Shown: positions 33,386-42,408 of the stretch, one piece after another
Numbering within the stretch: the stretch's first letter is position 1
Layout of the letters: each line of letters opens with the position of its first letter
From: Mayfieldus profundus
Lineage (GTDB): Bacteria; Actinomycetota; Thermoleophilia; Solirubrobacterales; 70-9
NCBI GenBank assembly: GCA_038040325.1
Contig: JBBPIM010000007.1
Location: 1 to 64,000, forward strand
Direction: 5' to 3'
Length of the DNA: 64,000 nt
Translations under genes and position numbers: made by a program
Notes under the pieces: generated by a model
What the model saw: only the letters and a program-made list of their open reading frames with translations
Told to the model about the DNA's origin: nothing
The model's database searches: none

Positions 33386-35707
33386 GTGCGCATCGCCCTG
33401 GTTTCGCCCTATTCCTGGACCTATCAGGGCGGAGTCAACCGGCACGTGGAGGCGCTCGCCGAGGAGCTGATCGGCCGCGGCAACCACGTACGGGTGCTCG
33501 CTCCATGGGATCCGCCCGACCGGCGCAGCCGGTGGCTTCACGGTGCCCCGGCGGAGCAGCGTAAGCGCCCCGAATACTTGATCCCGCTCGGCCGTACTGC
33601 CGGCTTCAACGCCAACGGCGCCGTCTCCAACCTCTCGGGGTTCCCCGACGCCGTGACCACGATGCGCCGCGAGCTGCGTGACGGCGGCTACGAGGTCGTC
33701 CATATACACGAGCCGGTTGCCCCGATGATCGGCTGGGACGCGATGCTCAGCACGCAGGCCCCGATGGTCGGCACCTTCCATGCCTACTCGACCAAGGCGC
33801 TGCCCAACCACATCGCCACCCTGCTCGGCGCCCGGCGCGGCTTCAACAAGCTGTCGGCCCGCATCGCCGTCTCCAAGGCCGCCGCCTGGACCGGGCGCCG
33901 CTGGTTCGGCGGCGAGTACGCGATCGTGCCCAACGGCGTCGACGTCAACGCCGCGCCCGCCGGCCCCAAGCCGTCCAGCGAGGAGCTGCGGCTGCTGTTC
34001 GTCGGCCGCTCTGAAGAGCGCAAGGGCCTGCCGGTTCTGCTCACCGCCCTCGGCGGGCTGGTCGAGCACGTGCCCTGCCGCCTCACCGTGATCGGCGCCG
34101 AGGGCGAGGAGGTGCTCCGCTATCTCGCCGATCCCGAGCTGGCCGAGCACATCGAGACCCGCGGCCGCGTCTCCGAGAGCGAGCTGTGGTGGGCCCTTCA
34201 CGAAGCCGACGTGCTCTGCGCGCCGTCGCTGTCCGGCGAGAGCTTCGGCATGGTGCTGACCGAGGCCTTTGCCGCCGGCACGCCGGTGATCGCCTCCGAG
34301 ATCGCCGGCTACAGCGATGTCGTGACCGACGGCGTCGACGGCGTGCTGGTGCCGCCCGCCGACCCGCAGCGGCTGGCTGAGGAGCTGCAGCGCGCCCATC
34401 ACGAGCCCGGGCGGCTGCGCGAGATGGGGGAGGCGGCCCGCCGCAGCGCCCGGCGCTACGCCTGGCCGCGGGTCGCCGACCAGGTCGCCCACGTCTACCA
34501 ACGCGCAATCGAGACCCCCGCGCCCGAGACGGCGGGACAGCGCGCCGCGCGCCGCGTCGGCCTGATGCGCGCCGACGGCGGCCGACCGCGCCCGGCGCAA
34601 CGCCTTCCCTCGCTTGACCCCGAGCCGGCCCGCGAGGGCGGCCGGGGGAGGCGGGCGGTGCGCCGCATCGCGCTCGGCGTCGCCGGCGCGCTCGGCATCG
34701 GCCTCACCGCGCTGGCCGCCAACAAGATCGGCGTCGACAAGGTGGTCGAGAGCATCGTCCGCTCCGACGCCGGCTGGGTGCTGATCGCCTGCGGGTTGAT
34801 GGGCCTGTCGCTGTTCATGCGCGCCGCCTCCTGGGTGGCGATCGCCCGCGCCGCACTTCCCAACCGGCTGGTCCGGGGCCGAGACGTCACCTCGGCGACG
34901 ATGATCGGGGTGTTGATGTCGGCGACTCTGCCGGCCCGCCTCGGCGAGCCGGCGCGGGCGATGGTCCTGGCTCGGCGAGTCGGCCGCATGCGCGAGACGT
35001 TCCCGGTGCTGCTCGGGACCCTGGTCTCGCAGACGATTCTCAACATCGTCGCCCTGCTGATGCTGGGAGCGATCATCGTCTTCACAACCGACCTCTTCCA
35101 CTCGAGCTCGGAAAAGCTGTTCGCGTTCAGCTTCGTGCCCTTCGCCCTGCTGCTCGTCGTGCTGCTGGTCCCGGTGCTGGTGCGCGGCAGCGGCAACAGC
35201 CGCCTCGCCCGCATCGGCGCCGCCGTGCGCGGCGCCGTGGGCCAGGTCCGGCGCGGCCTGCGGGTGTTCCGCGAGCCGCGCAAGGGCGCCCTTGCGGCGG
35301 CCGCCCAGCTCGGCGCCTGGGCGATTCAACTCGCTTCCTGCTACGCGCTGCTGGTCGCCCTCGGCCTCGACCACCGCGCCGGGATCGGCGCCGCAGCTGC
35401 GGTGCTGTTCGCGGTCAACGTGACCGCGGTGGTGCCCCCTACCCCATCGAACATCGGAATCTTCCAGCTCGCGGTGATCAGCGTGCTGACCACCGGCTTC
35501 GGGATCGGCTCGGCGAACGCCCTTGCCTACGGCGTGATCCTTCAGGCGGTCGAGATCGCCACCGCGGTGACGCTCGGCGTCCCGGCGCTGGTCCGCGAGG
35601 GGCTGACCTGGAGCGACCTGCGGCTGCGGGCGCTTTCGGCGGCGCCGGTTCGGCTTTCGCCGAAGCCGCCCGAGCGCGATCGCGCCGGCGGCCCGGTTTC
35701 GATCTAG
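33386..35707 (+). CDS. Fusion: GT4 glycosyltransferase + lysylphosphatidylglycerol-synthase-type membrane domain (UPF0104)
   Basis: 773 residues from GTG 33386. Residues 1 to about 375 are a GT-B family 4 glycosyltransferase of PimA type: VSPYSWTYQGGVNRHVEALA, VHIHEPVAPMIGWDAML, VGTFHAYSTK, VGRSEERKGLPVLL, and the EX7E element in SLSGESFGMVLTEAFAAGTPVIA. A basic linker follows. Residues about 430-745 hold about eight helices with ATLPARLGEPARAMVLARR and VPPTPSNIGIFQ, the signature of the LPG-synthase TM/AglD-like flippase family. The fusion suggests that the lipid glycosylated at the inner face is handed directly to a translocating membrane domain. Cytoplasmic plus membrane location. Confidence 0.88.
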   Translation: MRIALVSPYSWTYQGGVNRHVEALAEELIGRGNHVRVLAPWDPPDRRSRWLHGAPAEQRKRPEYLIPLGRTAGFNANGAVSNLSGFPDAVTTMRRELRDGGYEVVHIHEPVAPMIGWDAMLSTQAPMVGTFHAYSTKALPNHIATLLGARRGFNKLSARIAVSKAAAWTGRRWFGGEYAIVPNGVDVNAAPAGPKPSSEELRLLFVGRSEERKGLPVLLTALGGLVEHVPCRLTVIGAEGEEVLRYLADPELAEHIETRGRVSESELWWALHEADVLCAPSLSGESFGMVLTEAFAAGTPVIASEIAGYSDVVTDGVDGVLVPPADPQRLAEELQRAHHEPGRLREMGEAARRSARRYAWPRVADQVAHVYQRAIETPAPETAGQRAARRVGLMRADGGRPRPAQRLPSLDPEPAREGGRGRRAVRRIALGVAGALGIGLTALAANKIGVDKVVESIVRSDAGWVLIACGLMGLSLFMRAASWVAIARAALPNRLVRGRDVTSATMIGVLMSATLPARLGEPARAMVLARRVGRMRETFPVLLGTLVSQTILNIVALLMLGAIIVFTTDLFHSSSEKLFAFSFVPFALLLVVLLVPVLVRGSGNSRLARIGAAVRGAVGQVRRGLRVFREPRKGALAAAAQLGAWAIQLASCYALLVALGLDHRAGIGAAAAVLFAVNVTAVVPPTPSNIGIFQLAVISVLTTGFGIGSANALAYGVILQAVEIATAVTLGVPALVREGLTWSDLRLRALSAAPVRLSPKPPERDRAGGPVSI

Positions 35708-35953
35708 GCCCGCCTGCTCGGTCCCACCGCCGCACTGCTTCCTGCCACCGGCGGTTGAAGGATTTGGGGTGCTATAGGCCCCAAAAGGCTTCAGTCGTTT
35801 GTGGTGCAGCCCGCCGCGGCAGGCTCAACACGCGGGCTGCCGCCGCGCAGCAGCTTGTCCCCGCCGTTCTCCAGGGCGGCGAAGACGTCCCGGCGCGAGG
35901 CAGTCTCATCGCGGTGGCGGTAACGCGTCGTCGTCCCCTGGGCGCCATGGCAG

Positions 35954-38296
35954 GTGCCCGTGCGCTATCTGTACCCTCATACGCCCGTGACGCTCTCGAA
36001 CGTATCCGGATTCCCCCGAATCGGCCCCAACCGCGAGCTGAAATTCGCCGCCGAGGGCCACTGGCGCGGCCAGATTTCGGCCGACGAGCTGGCCGCGACG
36101 GCGCGTGAGATCCGCCGCGCCAACTGGGCCCTGATGCAGCAGGCCGGCATCGACCTGATCCCCTCCAACGATTTCTCCCTCTACGACCAGGTGCTCGACG
36201 CGATCACGCTGGTCGGCGCCGTCCCCGAGCGCTACGGGCACGAGGGCGGCGACGTCGGCCTCGACACCTACTTCGCGATGGCGCGCGGCCGCCAGGCGGA
36301 CGGCGTCGACGTCACCGCGATGGAGATGACCAAGTGGTTCGACACCAACTACCACTACATAGTCCCCGAGCTGGGCCCCGACACCCGCTTCGCCCTCTCC
36401 GGCCAGAAGCCGTTCGACGAGTACGTGGAGGGGCAGGAGACGCTCGGCATCGCCACCATCCCGGTCCTGGTCGGGCCGGTCTCCCTGCTGCTGCTCGGAA
36501 AGCCGGCCGAGGGCGTCGCCGAGGACTTCGACCGGCTCAGCCTGCTGGAGCCGCTGCTCGGCGTTTACGGCGAGGTGATCGAGCGGCTCGCCGAGCACGG
36601 CGCCGAGTGGGTGCAGCTCGACGAGCCCTGCTTCGTGGAGAGCCGCTCCGAGCGGGAGCTGGACGCGCTGCGCCTCGCCTACGAGGAGCTCTCGAAGGTC
36701 CACGAGCGCACCCGGCTTCTGGTAAAGACGTACTTCGACCACGTGGGCGACGCCTACGCGGTGCTGAGGGAGCTGCCCATCGACGGTGTGGGGCTCGATT
36801 TCGTGCAGGGTCGCGAGAACGTCGGCCTCGCCCGAGACGTGGGGCGGTTGGAGGGCAAGACGCTGTTCGCCGGCATCGTCGACGGGCGCAACGTCTGGAT
36901 CAACGACCTGCACGCCAGGCTCGAGGAGCTCCGCCACCTCGAGGAGCTCGCCGACGAGGTCGTCGTATCGACCTCCTGTTCACTGCTTCACACTCCGGTC
37001 GACCTCGACGCCGAGCCCGACCTCGACGACGAGCTGCGCTCCTGGATGGCCTTCGCCAAGCAGAAGGTGGCCGAGGTCGCGGTGCTGGCCAGAGGCCTCG
37101 CGGAGGGGGCCGGCGCGATCGAGACCGAGCTGGCCGACAACGTGGAAGCGCTGGAGAGCCGCCAGGAGTCGGAGCGCACCCGAAACCCCGCGGTCCGCGA
37201 ACGGGTCGCGGCCGTCGACGAGGACGCCGCTCGCCGCGCCAGCCCCTTCGCGGCGCGCCGCGACGCTCAGCGCGCCGAGCTGGAGCTGCCGCTGTTTCCG
37301 ACCACAACAATCGGCTCCTACCCTCAGACCGCGGAGATCCGCGCCGCGCGGGCCGAGCTGCGCGAAGGAAAGATCGACGGCGCCGCCTACGAGGAGCGGA
37401 TGCGGTCGGAGATCGAGCGCGTGATCCGCTTCCAGGAGGAGATCGGCCTCGACGTGCTGGTGCACGGGGAGCCCGAGCGCAACGACATGGTCCAGTACTT
37501 CGCCGAGCAGATGGACGGTTACGCCTTCACGCAAAACGCATGGGTGCAGTCCTACGGCTCACGCTGCGTGCGCCCGCCGATCCTGTTCGGCGACGTGTCG
37601 CGGCCGCACCCGATCACGGTCGAGTGGATCATCTACGCGCAGTCGCTCAGCGAGCGGCCGGTGAAGGGCATGCTCACCGGGCCGGTGACGATGCTGCAGT
37701 GGTCGTTCGTGCGTGACGACCAGCCGCGATCCGAGACCTGCGAGCAGCTGGCGCTGGCGATCCGTGACGAGGTCGCCGATCTTGAAGAAGCCGGAGTCCA
37801 GATCATCCAGGTGGATGAGCCGGCGATCCGCGAGGGGCTTCCCCTGCGCGAGGACCGCTGGGGCGAGTACCTGGAGTGGGCGGTGCGCTGCTTTCGCGTC
37901 GCCACCTCGGGCGTGGAGGACTCGACCCAGGTCCAGACGCACATGTGCTACTCGGACTTCGGCGACATCATGGAGCAGATCCAGGCGATGGACGCCGACG
38001 TGCTGCTGATCGAGGCGGCGCGTTCGCGCATGGAGCTGCTGCACGACTGGGAGCGCACCGGCTACGAGCAGGAGATCGGACCCGGCGTCTATGACATCCA
38101 CTCGCCGCGGGTGCCCCCGGTCGAGGAGATGGCCGAGCTGCTGGAGGCGGCGGCCGGCGTGCTTCGCCCGGAGCAGATCTGGGTCAACCCGGACTGCGGG
38201 CTGAAGACCCGCGCCTGGCCGGAGACCGACGCCGCCCTGCGCAACATGGTGGACGCAGCCCGCCAGGCTCGCGAGCAGCTCGTGCCCGCGCGCTAG
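35954..38296 (+). CDS. metE: Cobalamin-independent methionine synthase
   Basis: 780 residues, full length. Transfers methyl from 5-methyl-tetrahydrofolate (polyglutamate) to homocysteine. The N-terminal half begins VSGFPRIGPNRELKFA; the C-terminal catalytic half has TTTIGSYPQT, LVHGEPERNDMVQYF, TGPVTMLQWSF, and the zinc ligands in QTHMCYSDF and NPDCGLKTR. Start GTG 35954 or 35960. The 246-bp gap upstream (35708-35953) was inspected for cobalamin and SAM riboswitch cores; I could recognise none. The 3' end is directly followed by the P450 gene (shared TAG/GTG junction), so they may be co-transcribed. Confidence 0.96.
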   Translation: MPVRYLYPHTPVTLSNVSGFPRIGPNRELKFAAEGHWRGQISADELAATAREIRRANWALMQQAGIDLIPSNDFSLYDQVLDAITLVGAVPERYGHEGGDVGLDTYFAMARGRQADGVDVTAMEMTKWFDTNYHYIVPELGPDTRFALSGQKPFDEYVEGQETLGIATIPVLVGPVSLLLLGKPAEGVAEDFDRLSLLEPLLGVYGEVIERLAEHGAEWVQLDEPCFVESRSERELDALRLAYEELSKVHERTRLLVKTYFDHVGDAYAVLRELPIDGVGLDFVQGRENVGLARDVGRLEGKTLFAGIVDGRNVWINDLHARLEELRHLEELADEVVVSTSCSLLHTPVDLDAEPDLDDELRSWMAFAKQKVAEVAVLARGLAEGAGAIETELADNVEALESRQESERTRNPAVRERVAAVDEDAARRASPFAARRDAQRAELELPLFPTTTIGSYPQTAEIRAARAELREGKIDGAAYEERMRSEIERVIRFQEEIGLDVLVHGEPERNDMVQYFAEQMDGYAFTQNAWVQSYGSRCVRPPILFGDVSRPHPITVEWIIYAQSLSERPVKGMLTGPVTMLQWSFVRDDQPRSETCEQLALAIRDEVADLEEAGVQIIQVDEPAIREGLPLREDRWGEYLEWAVRCFRVATSGVEDSTQVQTHMCYSDFGDIMEQIQAMDADVLLIEAARSRMELLHDWERTGYEQEIGPGVYDIHSPRVPPVEEMAELLEAAAGVLRPEQIWVNPDCGLKTRAWPETDAALRNMVDAARQAREQLVPAR

Positions 38297-39676
38297 GTGA
38301 TGCGCTCAGCCCTACCCCCCGGCCCTCCCTACCCGGTACTGCTGCAGTCGATCGGCTTCTGGAAACGGCCGCTGGCATTCATGGAGCGCTGCCGCGCCCG
38401 CTACGGCAAGCGCTTTACGGTCCGCTTCGTCGCCACGCCGCCGTTCGTGATGCTCTCCGACCCCGACGACGTAAAGGAGATCTTTACGGCATCTGCCGAG
38501 GTCCTTCACCCTGGCGAGGGCGCTCGGGTGCTCGAGCCCGTCGTCGGCACCAACTCGGTGATCCTGCTCGACGAGGGCGCCCACCTCGAGCAGCGCAAGC
38601 TGATGCTCCCCGCCTTCCATGGCGAGAAGATGCAGCGGCTGAGCGGCCTGATGGCCGAGGTCGCCGAGCGCGAGGTGGCGAGCTGGCCGCAGGACGAGGC
38701 GATCGAGCTGCATCCGCGCATGCAACGCCTGACCCTCGAGATCATCCTGCGGGCGGTGTTCGGCCTCGATCCGGGGGAACGCCTGGACACGTTGCGCGAC
38801 CGCCTCGCCAGGATGCTTGCGTTCGGCGACCGGCCGATCAGCCTGGTGCCGATCCGACCCGGGCGCCTCGCCTCGGTGCTCGAACGGGTCGGGCCCTTCG
38901 CACAGTTCCTGGCGCTCCAGGAGGACGCCGATGAGATGCTGTTCGAGCTGATCGACGAGCGCCGCCGCGAGGACGGCGAGCGCGACGACATCCTCACCAT
39001 GCTGCTCGAGGCCCGCCACGAGGACGGCTCCCCGATGTCCCGGCAGGAGCTGCGTGACGAGTTGATGACGCTGCTCGTCGCCGGGCACGAGACCACCGCT
39101 TCGGCGCTCGCCTGGGCATTCGAGCGCCTCGCTCGTTCCCCCGAAGTCCTTGGCCGGCTCACCGAGGAGGTGGCGGCGGAAGACGGCGACGCTTACCTGA
39201 CCGCCACGATCCAGGAGACCCTGCGGCGGCGCCCGGTGCTGCCCAACGTCGCGCCGCGGCTCGTCATGGAGGAGGTCGAGGTCGGCGGCTGGACCTACCC
39301 GCCGGGCGTCTGCCTGGTCGGCAACGCCTACCTGATCCACCACGACGCCGAGATCTACCCGGACCCCTACGCCTTTCGGCCCGAGCGCTTCCTCGAGGAG
39401 TCGCCGGGCACCTACACCTGGATCCCCTTCGGCGGCGGCAGGCGCCGTTGCCTGGGCGCCAGCTTCGCGCAGCTCGAGATGCAGATCGTGCTTCGCAGCG
39501 TGATCGCCGGCCCGGGGGTGCGGGCGGCGACGAACGGGCACGAGGCGCCCAGCCGGCGCAACATCACGATCAAGCCCGCGGGCGGAGCGCGAACGATGCT
39601 CGGCGAGCGCCCCGCCGCGGATCCTCAGGCGGCCGTGGCCGCGACCGGATCGGCGCAGAACTCCTCCAGCAGCTGA
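38297..39676 (+). CDS. Cytochrome P450
   Basis: 459 residues (GTG 38297; ATG at 38300 equally good). The I-helix AGHETTAS binds oxygen, ETLRRRP is the ExxR of the K-helix, and FGGGRRRCLGA contains the heme thiolate Cys (about C385). It resembles soluble bacterial P450s of the CYP102/CYP110-like broad group with the PPGPPYPVLLQ entrance segment. Substrate unknown. Its last 52 bp overlap the end of the convergent alpha/beta hydrolase gene. FprA at 28.2 kb is a possible electron source. Confidence 0.93.
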   Translation: MMRSALPPGPPYPVLLQSIGFWKRPLAFMERCRARYGKRFTVRFVATPPFVMLSDPDDVKEIFTASAEVLHPGEGARVLEPVVGTNSVILLDEGAHLEQRKLMLPAFHGEKMQRLSGLMAEVAEREVASWPQDEAIELHPRMQRLTLEIILRAVFGLDPGERLDTLRDRLARMLAFGDRPISLVPIRPGRLASVLERVGPFAQFLALQEDADEMLFELIDERRREDGERDDILTMLLEARHEDGSPMSRQELRDELMTLLVAGHETTASALAWAFERLARSPEVLGRLTEEVAAEDGDAYLTATIQETLRRRPVLPNVAPRLVMEEVEVGGWTYPPGVCLVGNAYLIHHDAEIYPDPYAFRPERFLEESPGTYTWIPFGGGRRRCLGASFAQLEMQIVLRSVIAGPGVRAATNGHEAPSRRNITIKPAGGARTMLGERPAADPQAAVAATGSAQNSSSS

Positions 39677-40488
39677 ACCAGGCGCTCGGGCGCTTCGAGC
39701 TGCGGGCAGTGGCCGCACTTCTCGATCACCTCGAGCCGCGAGCCGTCGACTTCGCGCAGCACGCGCTCGGCGCCGCTGGCGAAGACCATGCGGTCGCTGT
39801 CGCCCCAGACGATCAGCACCGGGCATCCGATGCGGTCGAGCCGGAACGGGTCGGCGAGCTCGGCGCGCAGGCGCCTGCCGCTGGCCAGGATCCGCGCCAC
39901 GTCGCTGCTGCTTCCAACGTGACTGGTGAAGGAGGAGATCACCCGCCTGCTGACCTGGGTCGGGCGGGCGAAGGCGACCTGGCGGTAGACGCGGCCGACC
40001 GCGCCGCGGACGATCGCTTCCGGAACCGGCACCGGCGAGGCGAGGATCCCGCGGATCAGCCGCTCACCCTGGATCACCAGAAACCACCCGGCCATGTCGA
40101 ACCCGGCGGGCGCGATCGGCACGATCCCGGCCAGCCCGCTCTCCTCGTGCTCGGCGGCGCGCAGTGCGGCGACGCCGCCGAGCGAGTTGCCGGCGATCAC
40201 CGCTCCGCCCTCGGGGGCGAAGTGGGCCAGCGCTGCGCGCACGAAGCGGTCGTGCTGGCGCAGCACCGGCTGGTCGGGGTCGAGGCGGGCCGCGGTGCCG
40301 TAGCCCGGCAGGTCGAGCGCCACCGCGTGCCTTCCGTGGCGGCGCAGCAGGTCGAGCGCCGGGCGCCAGGTGTCGGCGCTGTCCGACCAGCCGTGCAGGA
40401 GCAGCAGCGGCGGCCCCTCCCCATCGAGCTCCAGCGCCCTGGAATCGAACCCTGCGAGGCTGAGTTTGTGCTCGAAGAGGACCCCCAT
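39625..40488 (-). CDS. Alpha/beta hydrolase
   Basis: 287 residues from ATG 40488 (a TTG at 40503 is possible). LLLHGWSDSADTW gives the oxyanion loop, AGNSLGGVAAL the nucleophile elbow, IVWGDSDRMV the acid and KCGHCPQLEAPERL the catalytic His. Typical of small soluble esterases, lipases or dehalogenase-like hydrolases. It ends inside the convergent P450 gene. Upstream is a short gap leading to the small acidic protein at 40636. Confidence 0.88.
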   Translation of the reverse strand: MGVLFEHKLSLAGFDSRALELDGEGPPLLLLHGWSDSADTWRPALDLLRRHGRHAVALDLPGYGTAARLDPDQPVLRQHDRFVRAALAHFAPEGGAVIAGNSLGGVAALRAAEHEESGLAGIVPIAPAGFDMAGWFLVIQGERLIRGILASPVPVPEAIVRGAVGRVYRQVAFARPTQVSRRVISSFTSHVGSSSDVARILASGRRLRAELADPFRLDRIGCPVLIVWGDSDRMVFASGAERVLREVDGSRLEVIEKCGHCPQLEAPERLVQLLEEFCADPVAATAA

Positions 40489-40635
40489 TGGCCGTGCAGC
40501 CAAGCTAGCGGGGCACGAGGACGCCTTGCGCCGCTTCGCCTACCAACAATTACCGAGGCTTTAGCTTTCGATTGCTAGCGTGCGGTCTTGGCTCAAGCAA
40601 CCGCCCGGCCGAACGCCGGGCAAGAAGGAGACACC

Positions 40636-40845
40636 ATGCAGCGCAGGGAAACGCCCGAGGTCGAGGGTGTCGAAACGTATGTCTCGGTCGCCGAGGACAT
40701 GGACCTGGCCGGCGACGAGTTCATTGAGTACGTGAGGGTTCGCACCCGCGCCGAGGTGGAGTGGCTGCGACTGCTCGCCGAGTGGTGCCAGGAGCAGGCC
40801 GAGCGCATCACCGCCGACCTCGACCGCGCCGTCGCCGCCCGCTGA
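40636..40845 (+). CDS. Small acidic protein of unknown function
   Basis: 69 residues. The ATG at 40636 is selected over an upstream TTG because AAGAAGGAG lies 6-7 bp before it, one of the best Shine-Dalgarno sequences in the window. Highly acidic first half (EVEGVETYVSVAEDMDLAGDEFIEYV), then an amphipathic helix-forming segment (EVEWLRLLAEWCQEQAERITADL). No family recognised. Good translation signal suggests an abundant product. Confidence 0.65.
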   Translation: MQRRETPEVEGVETYVSVAEDMDLAGDEFIEYVRVRTRAEVEWLRLLAEWCQEQAERITADLDRAVAAR

Positions 40846-40881
40846 GCCTGCGCCACTTCGGCTAAGGGACGGCGGGCCGGC

Positions 40882-42408
40882 CTAATTAGCTGCGGTCGCG
40901 GGGGCGACCGGCTCGGTCAGCTTCGCGAGCAGCTCGCGCACCACCACCCGGTCGTCGAAGGGGGGCCCCGCCCCGGATCGATCGAGCTTCAGGGTCGGGA
41001 GCGCGCCCCGCCCCGCCACCAGCACGAGGTCCCCCGCACCGGCTCGGCGCAGCGCCATGTCGATCGCCGCACGCCTGTCCATCGCCGCGCTGAGCGCCGC
41101 CCCACCGGCACTCCGGGCGCCGGCAAGCAGTCCCTCGACCGCGGCTTCGGGCGCTTCCCCGTAGGTGCTCGTCGTCGTTATCACGAGCTCGTCGGTCAGC
41201 CGGCGGGCGATGCGGCCCATCTGTGGCCGCTTCGGCGGATCATGCGTACCGGGGGCCGACACCACCGCGATCAGTCGCCCGCCCGGCCGGGCGCTGACGA
41301 TCCGGCGGGCGGTGCGGATCACGTTGAGGAGGGCGTCATGGGTGTGGGCGAAGTCCACGACGACGTCGAAGGGCTGTCCCTGGTCGATCGGCTCGAAGCG
41401 CCCCGGAACCGGGGGCGCAGCGGAGAGCCGAACCAGGGTCGCGTCCCGGTCGAGCCCCAGCGCCCCCGCGAGCGCAAGCGCCGCAGTCACGTTGGCTGCG
41501 TTGTGGGCGCCCGGGTGCCGCGTGACCACCGTCAGGGCGCCCTCCGGCGTCCGGATCCGCGCCCTCCCGGAGCGAAGGTCCCATTCGCAGGACTCGAGCC
41601 GATAGTCGGCCTGGGGAGAGGTGCCGTAGCGAACCGCACGACCCCCCGCCTCCTCGACGGCGTCCGCCAGCTCCCGGCCGTACGCCTGGTCTGTGTTCAT
41701 CACCGAGAGCGGCGACGCCAGGCCGTCGCGGAGGAAGAGGCGACGCTTGACCTCCCCGTAGCGCTCCATCGTGCCGTGCCGGTGCAGGTGCTCGCGACTG
41801 AGGTTCGTGAACACCGCCGCCTCGGGCAGAAATCCGGGACATCCCTCGAGCTGGAAGCTCGAGACCTCGCAGACGACGCAGGGCGAGTCGCCGGGGACGC
41901 TGGAGAGTGGGGGGCCGAAATCGGTGTTCCCTGCCAGCGAAGCGGTGATCGAGGCCCCCTGGAGCGCCGCGAGCACCAGCGACGCCGTGGTCGACTTGCC
42001 GTTGGTACCGGTCACGGCGATCAACGGCGCCCGCCCGAGCCGCCACCCGAGCTCGAGCTCGTCGACGACGGTGACGCCGCGGTGGGCCGCCTCCACCAGC
42101 AGCGGCGAATCGCAGGGAATGCCGGGGCTCTTGACGATGCACATGGGGCGCGGGTCCCGGGCCAGCATCTGGATGCCGTCTCCGCCGAGCTCGGAATCGA
42201 CCCCGCGGGCCCTCAGCTTCGAGCGGGCCTGCTCGGTGACCGGGGATACGAATCCGTCCCAGGCCTTCACCCTTGCCGGCCCCCCGAGCCGCGCCAGCGC
42301 GGCGGCGGCCGCCAGCCCGGCCTTGCCCACGCCGGCGACGAGATAGGGGCCGGGTGGGGGCTTGGGCCGAGTCGGTCGCTCCTGAAGTGCGCCGAGCGCC
42401 GCGCTCAT
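40882..42408 (-). CDS. Mur ligase family protein, MurD-like N-terminal domains with a MurE-like C-terminal domain
   Basis: 508 residues from ATG 42408. The first two domains are MurD-like: VAGVGKAGLAAAAAL, VKSPGIPCDSPLL, VDELELGWR, ITGTNGKS-type P-loop (VTGTNGKSTTASL), CEVSSFQLEG, HLHRHGTMERYGEVKRRLF. The third domain is MurE-like: VPGRFEPIDQG, VVDFAHTHDALLNVI, PPKRPQMG and a C-terminal FDDRVVVRELL. The DNPR substrate motif of meso-diaminopimelate MurE and the GKGHE motif are missing (TTSTYGEAP; GRGALP). ATP-dependent amide-bond formation is expected, but not the standard MurD or MurE step. Its start overlaps the murT stop (ATGA). Confidence 0.82.
   Translation of the reverse strand: MSAALGALQERPTRPKPPPGPYLVAGVGKAGLAAAAALARLGGPARVKAWDGFVSPVTEQARSKLRARGVDSELGGDGIQMLARDPRPMCIVKSPGIPCDSPLLVEAAHRGVTVVDELELGWRLGRAPLIAVTGTNGKSTTASLVLAALQGASITASLAGNTDFGPPLSSVPGDSPCVVCEVSSFQLEGCPGFLPEAAVFTNLSREHLHRHGTMERYGEVKRRLFLRDGLASPLSVMNTDQAYGRELADAVEEAGGRAVRYGTSPQADYRLESCEWDLRSGRARIRTPEGALTVVTRHPGAHNAANVTAALALAGALGLDRDATLVRLSAAPPVPGRFEPIDQGQPFDVVVDFAHTHDALLNVIRTARRIVSARPGGRLIAVVSAPGTHDPPKRPQMGRIARRLTDELVITTTSTYGEAPEAAVEGLLAGARSAGGAALSAAMDRRAAIDMALRRAGAGDLVLVAGRGALPTLKLDRSGAGPPFDDRVVVRELLAKLTEPVAPATAAN

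Noticed and set aside
35708..35953. Riboswitch upstream of metE
   Set aside because: Looked for cobalamin and SAM-type cores; no recognisable conserved boxes. A covariance-model search would settle it.
40593..40856. Minus-strand frame opposite the small acidic protein
   Set aside because: The plus-strand gene has a clear Shine-Dalgarno and balanced composition; the opposite frame is Ser-rich with none.
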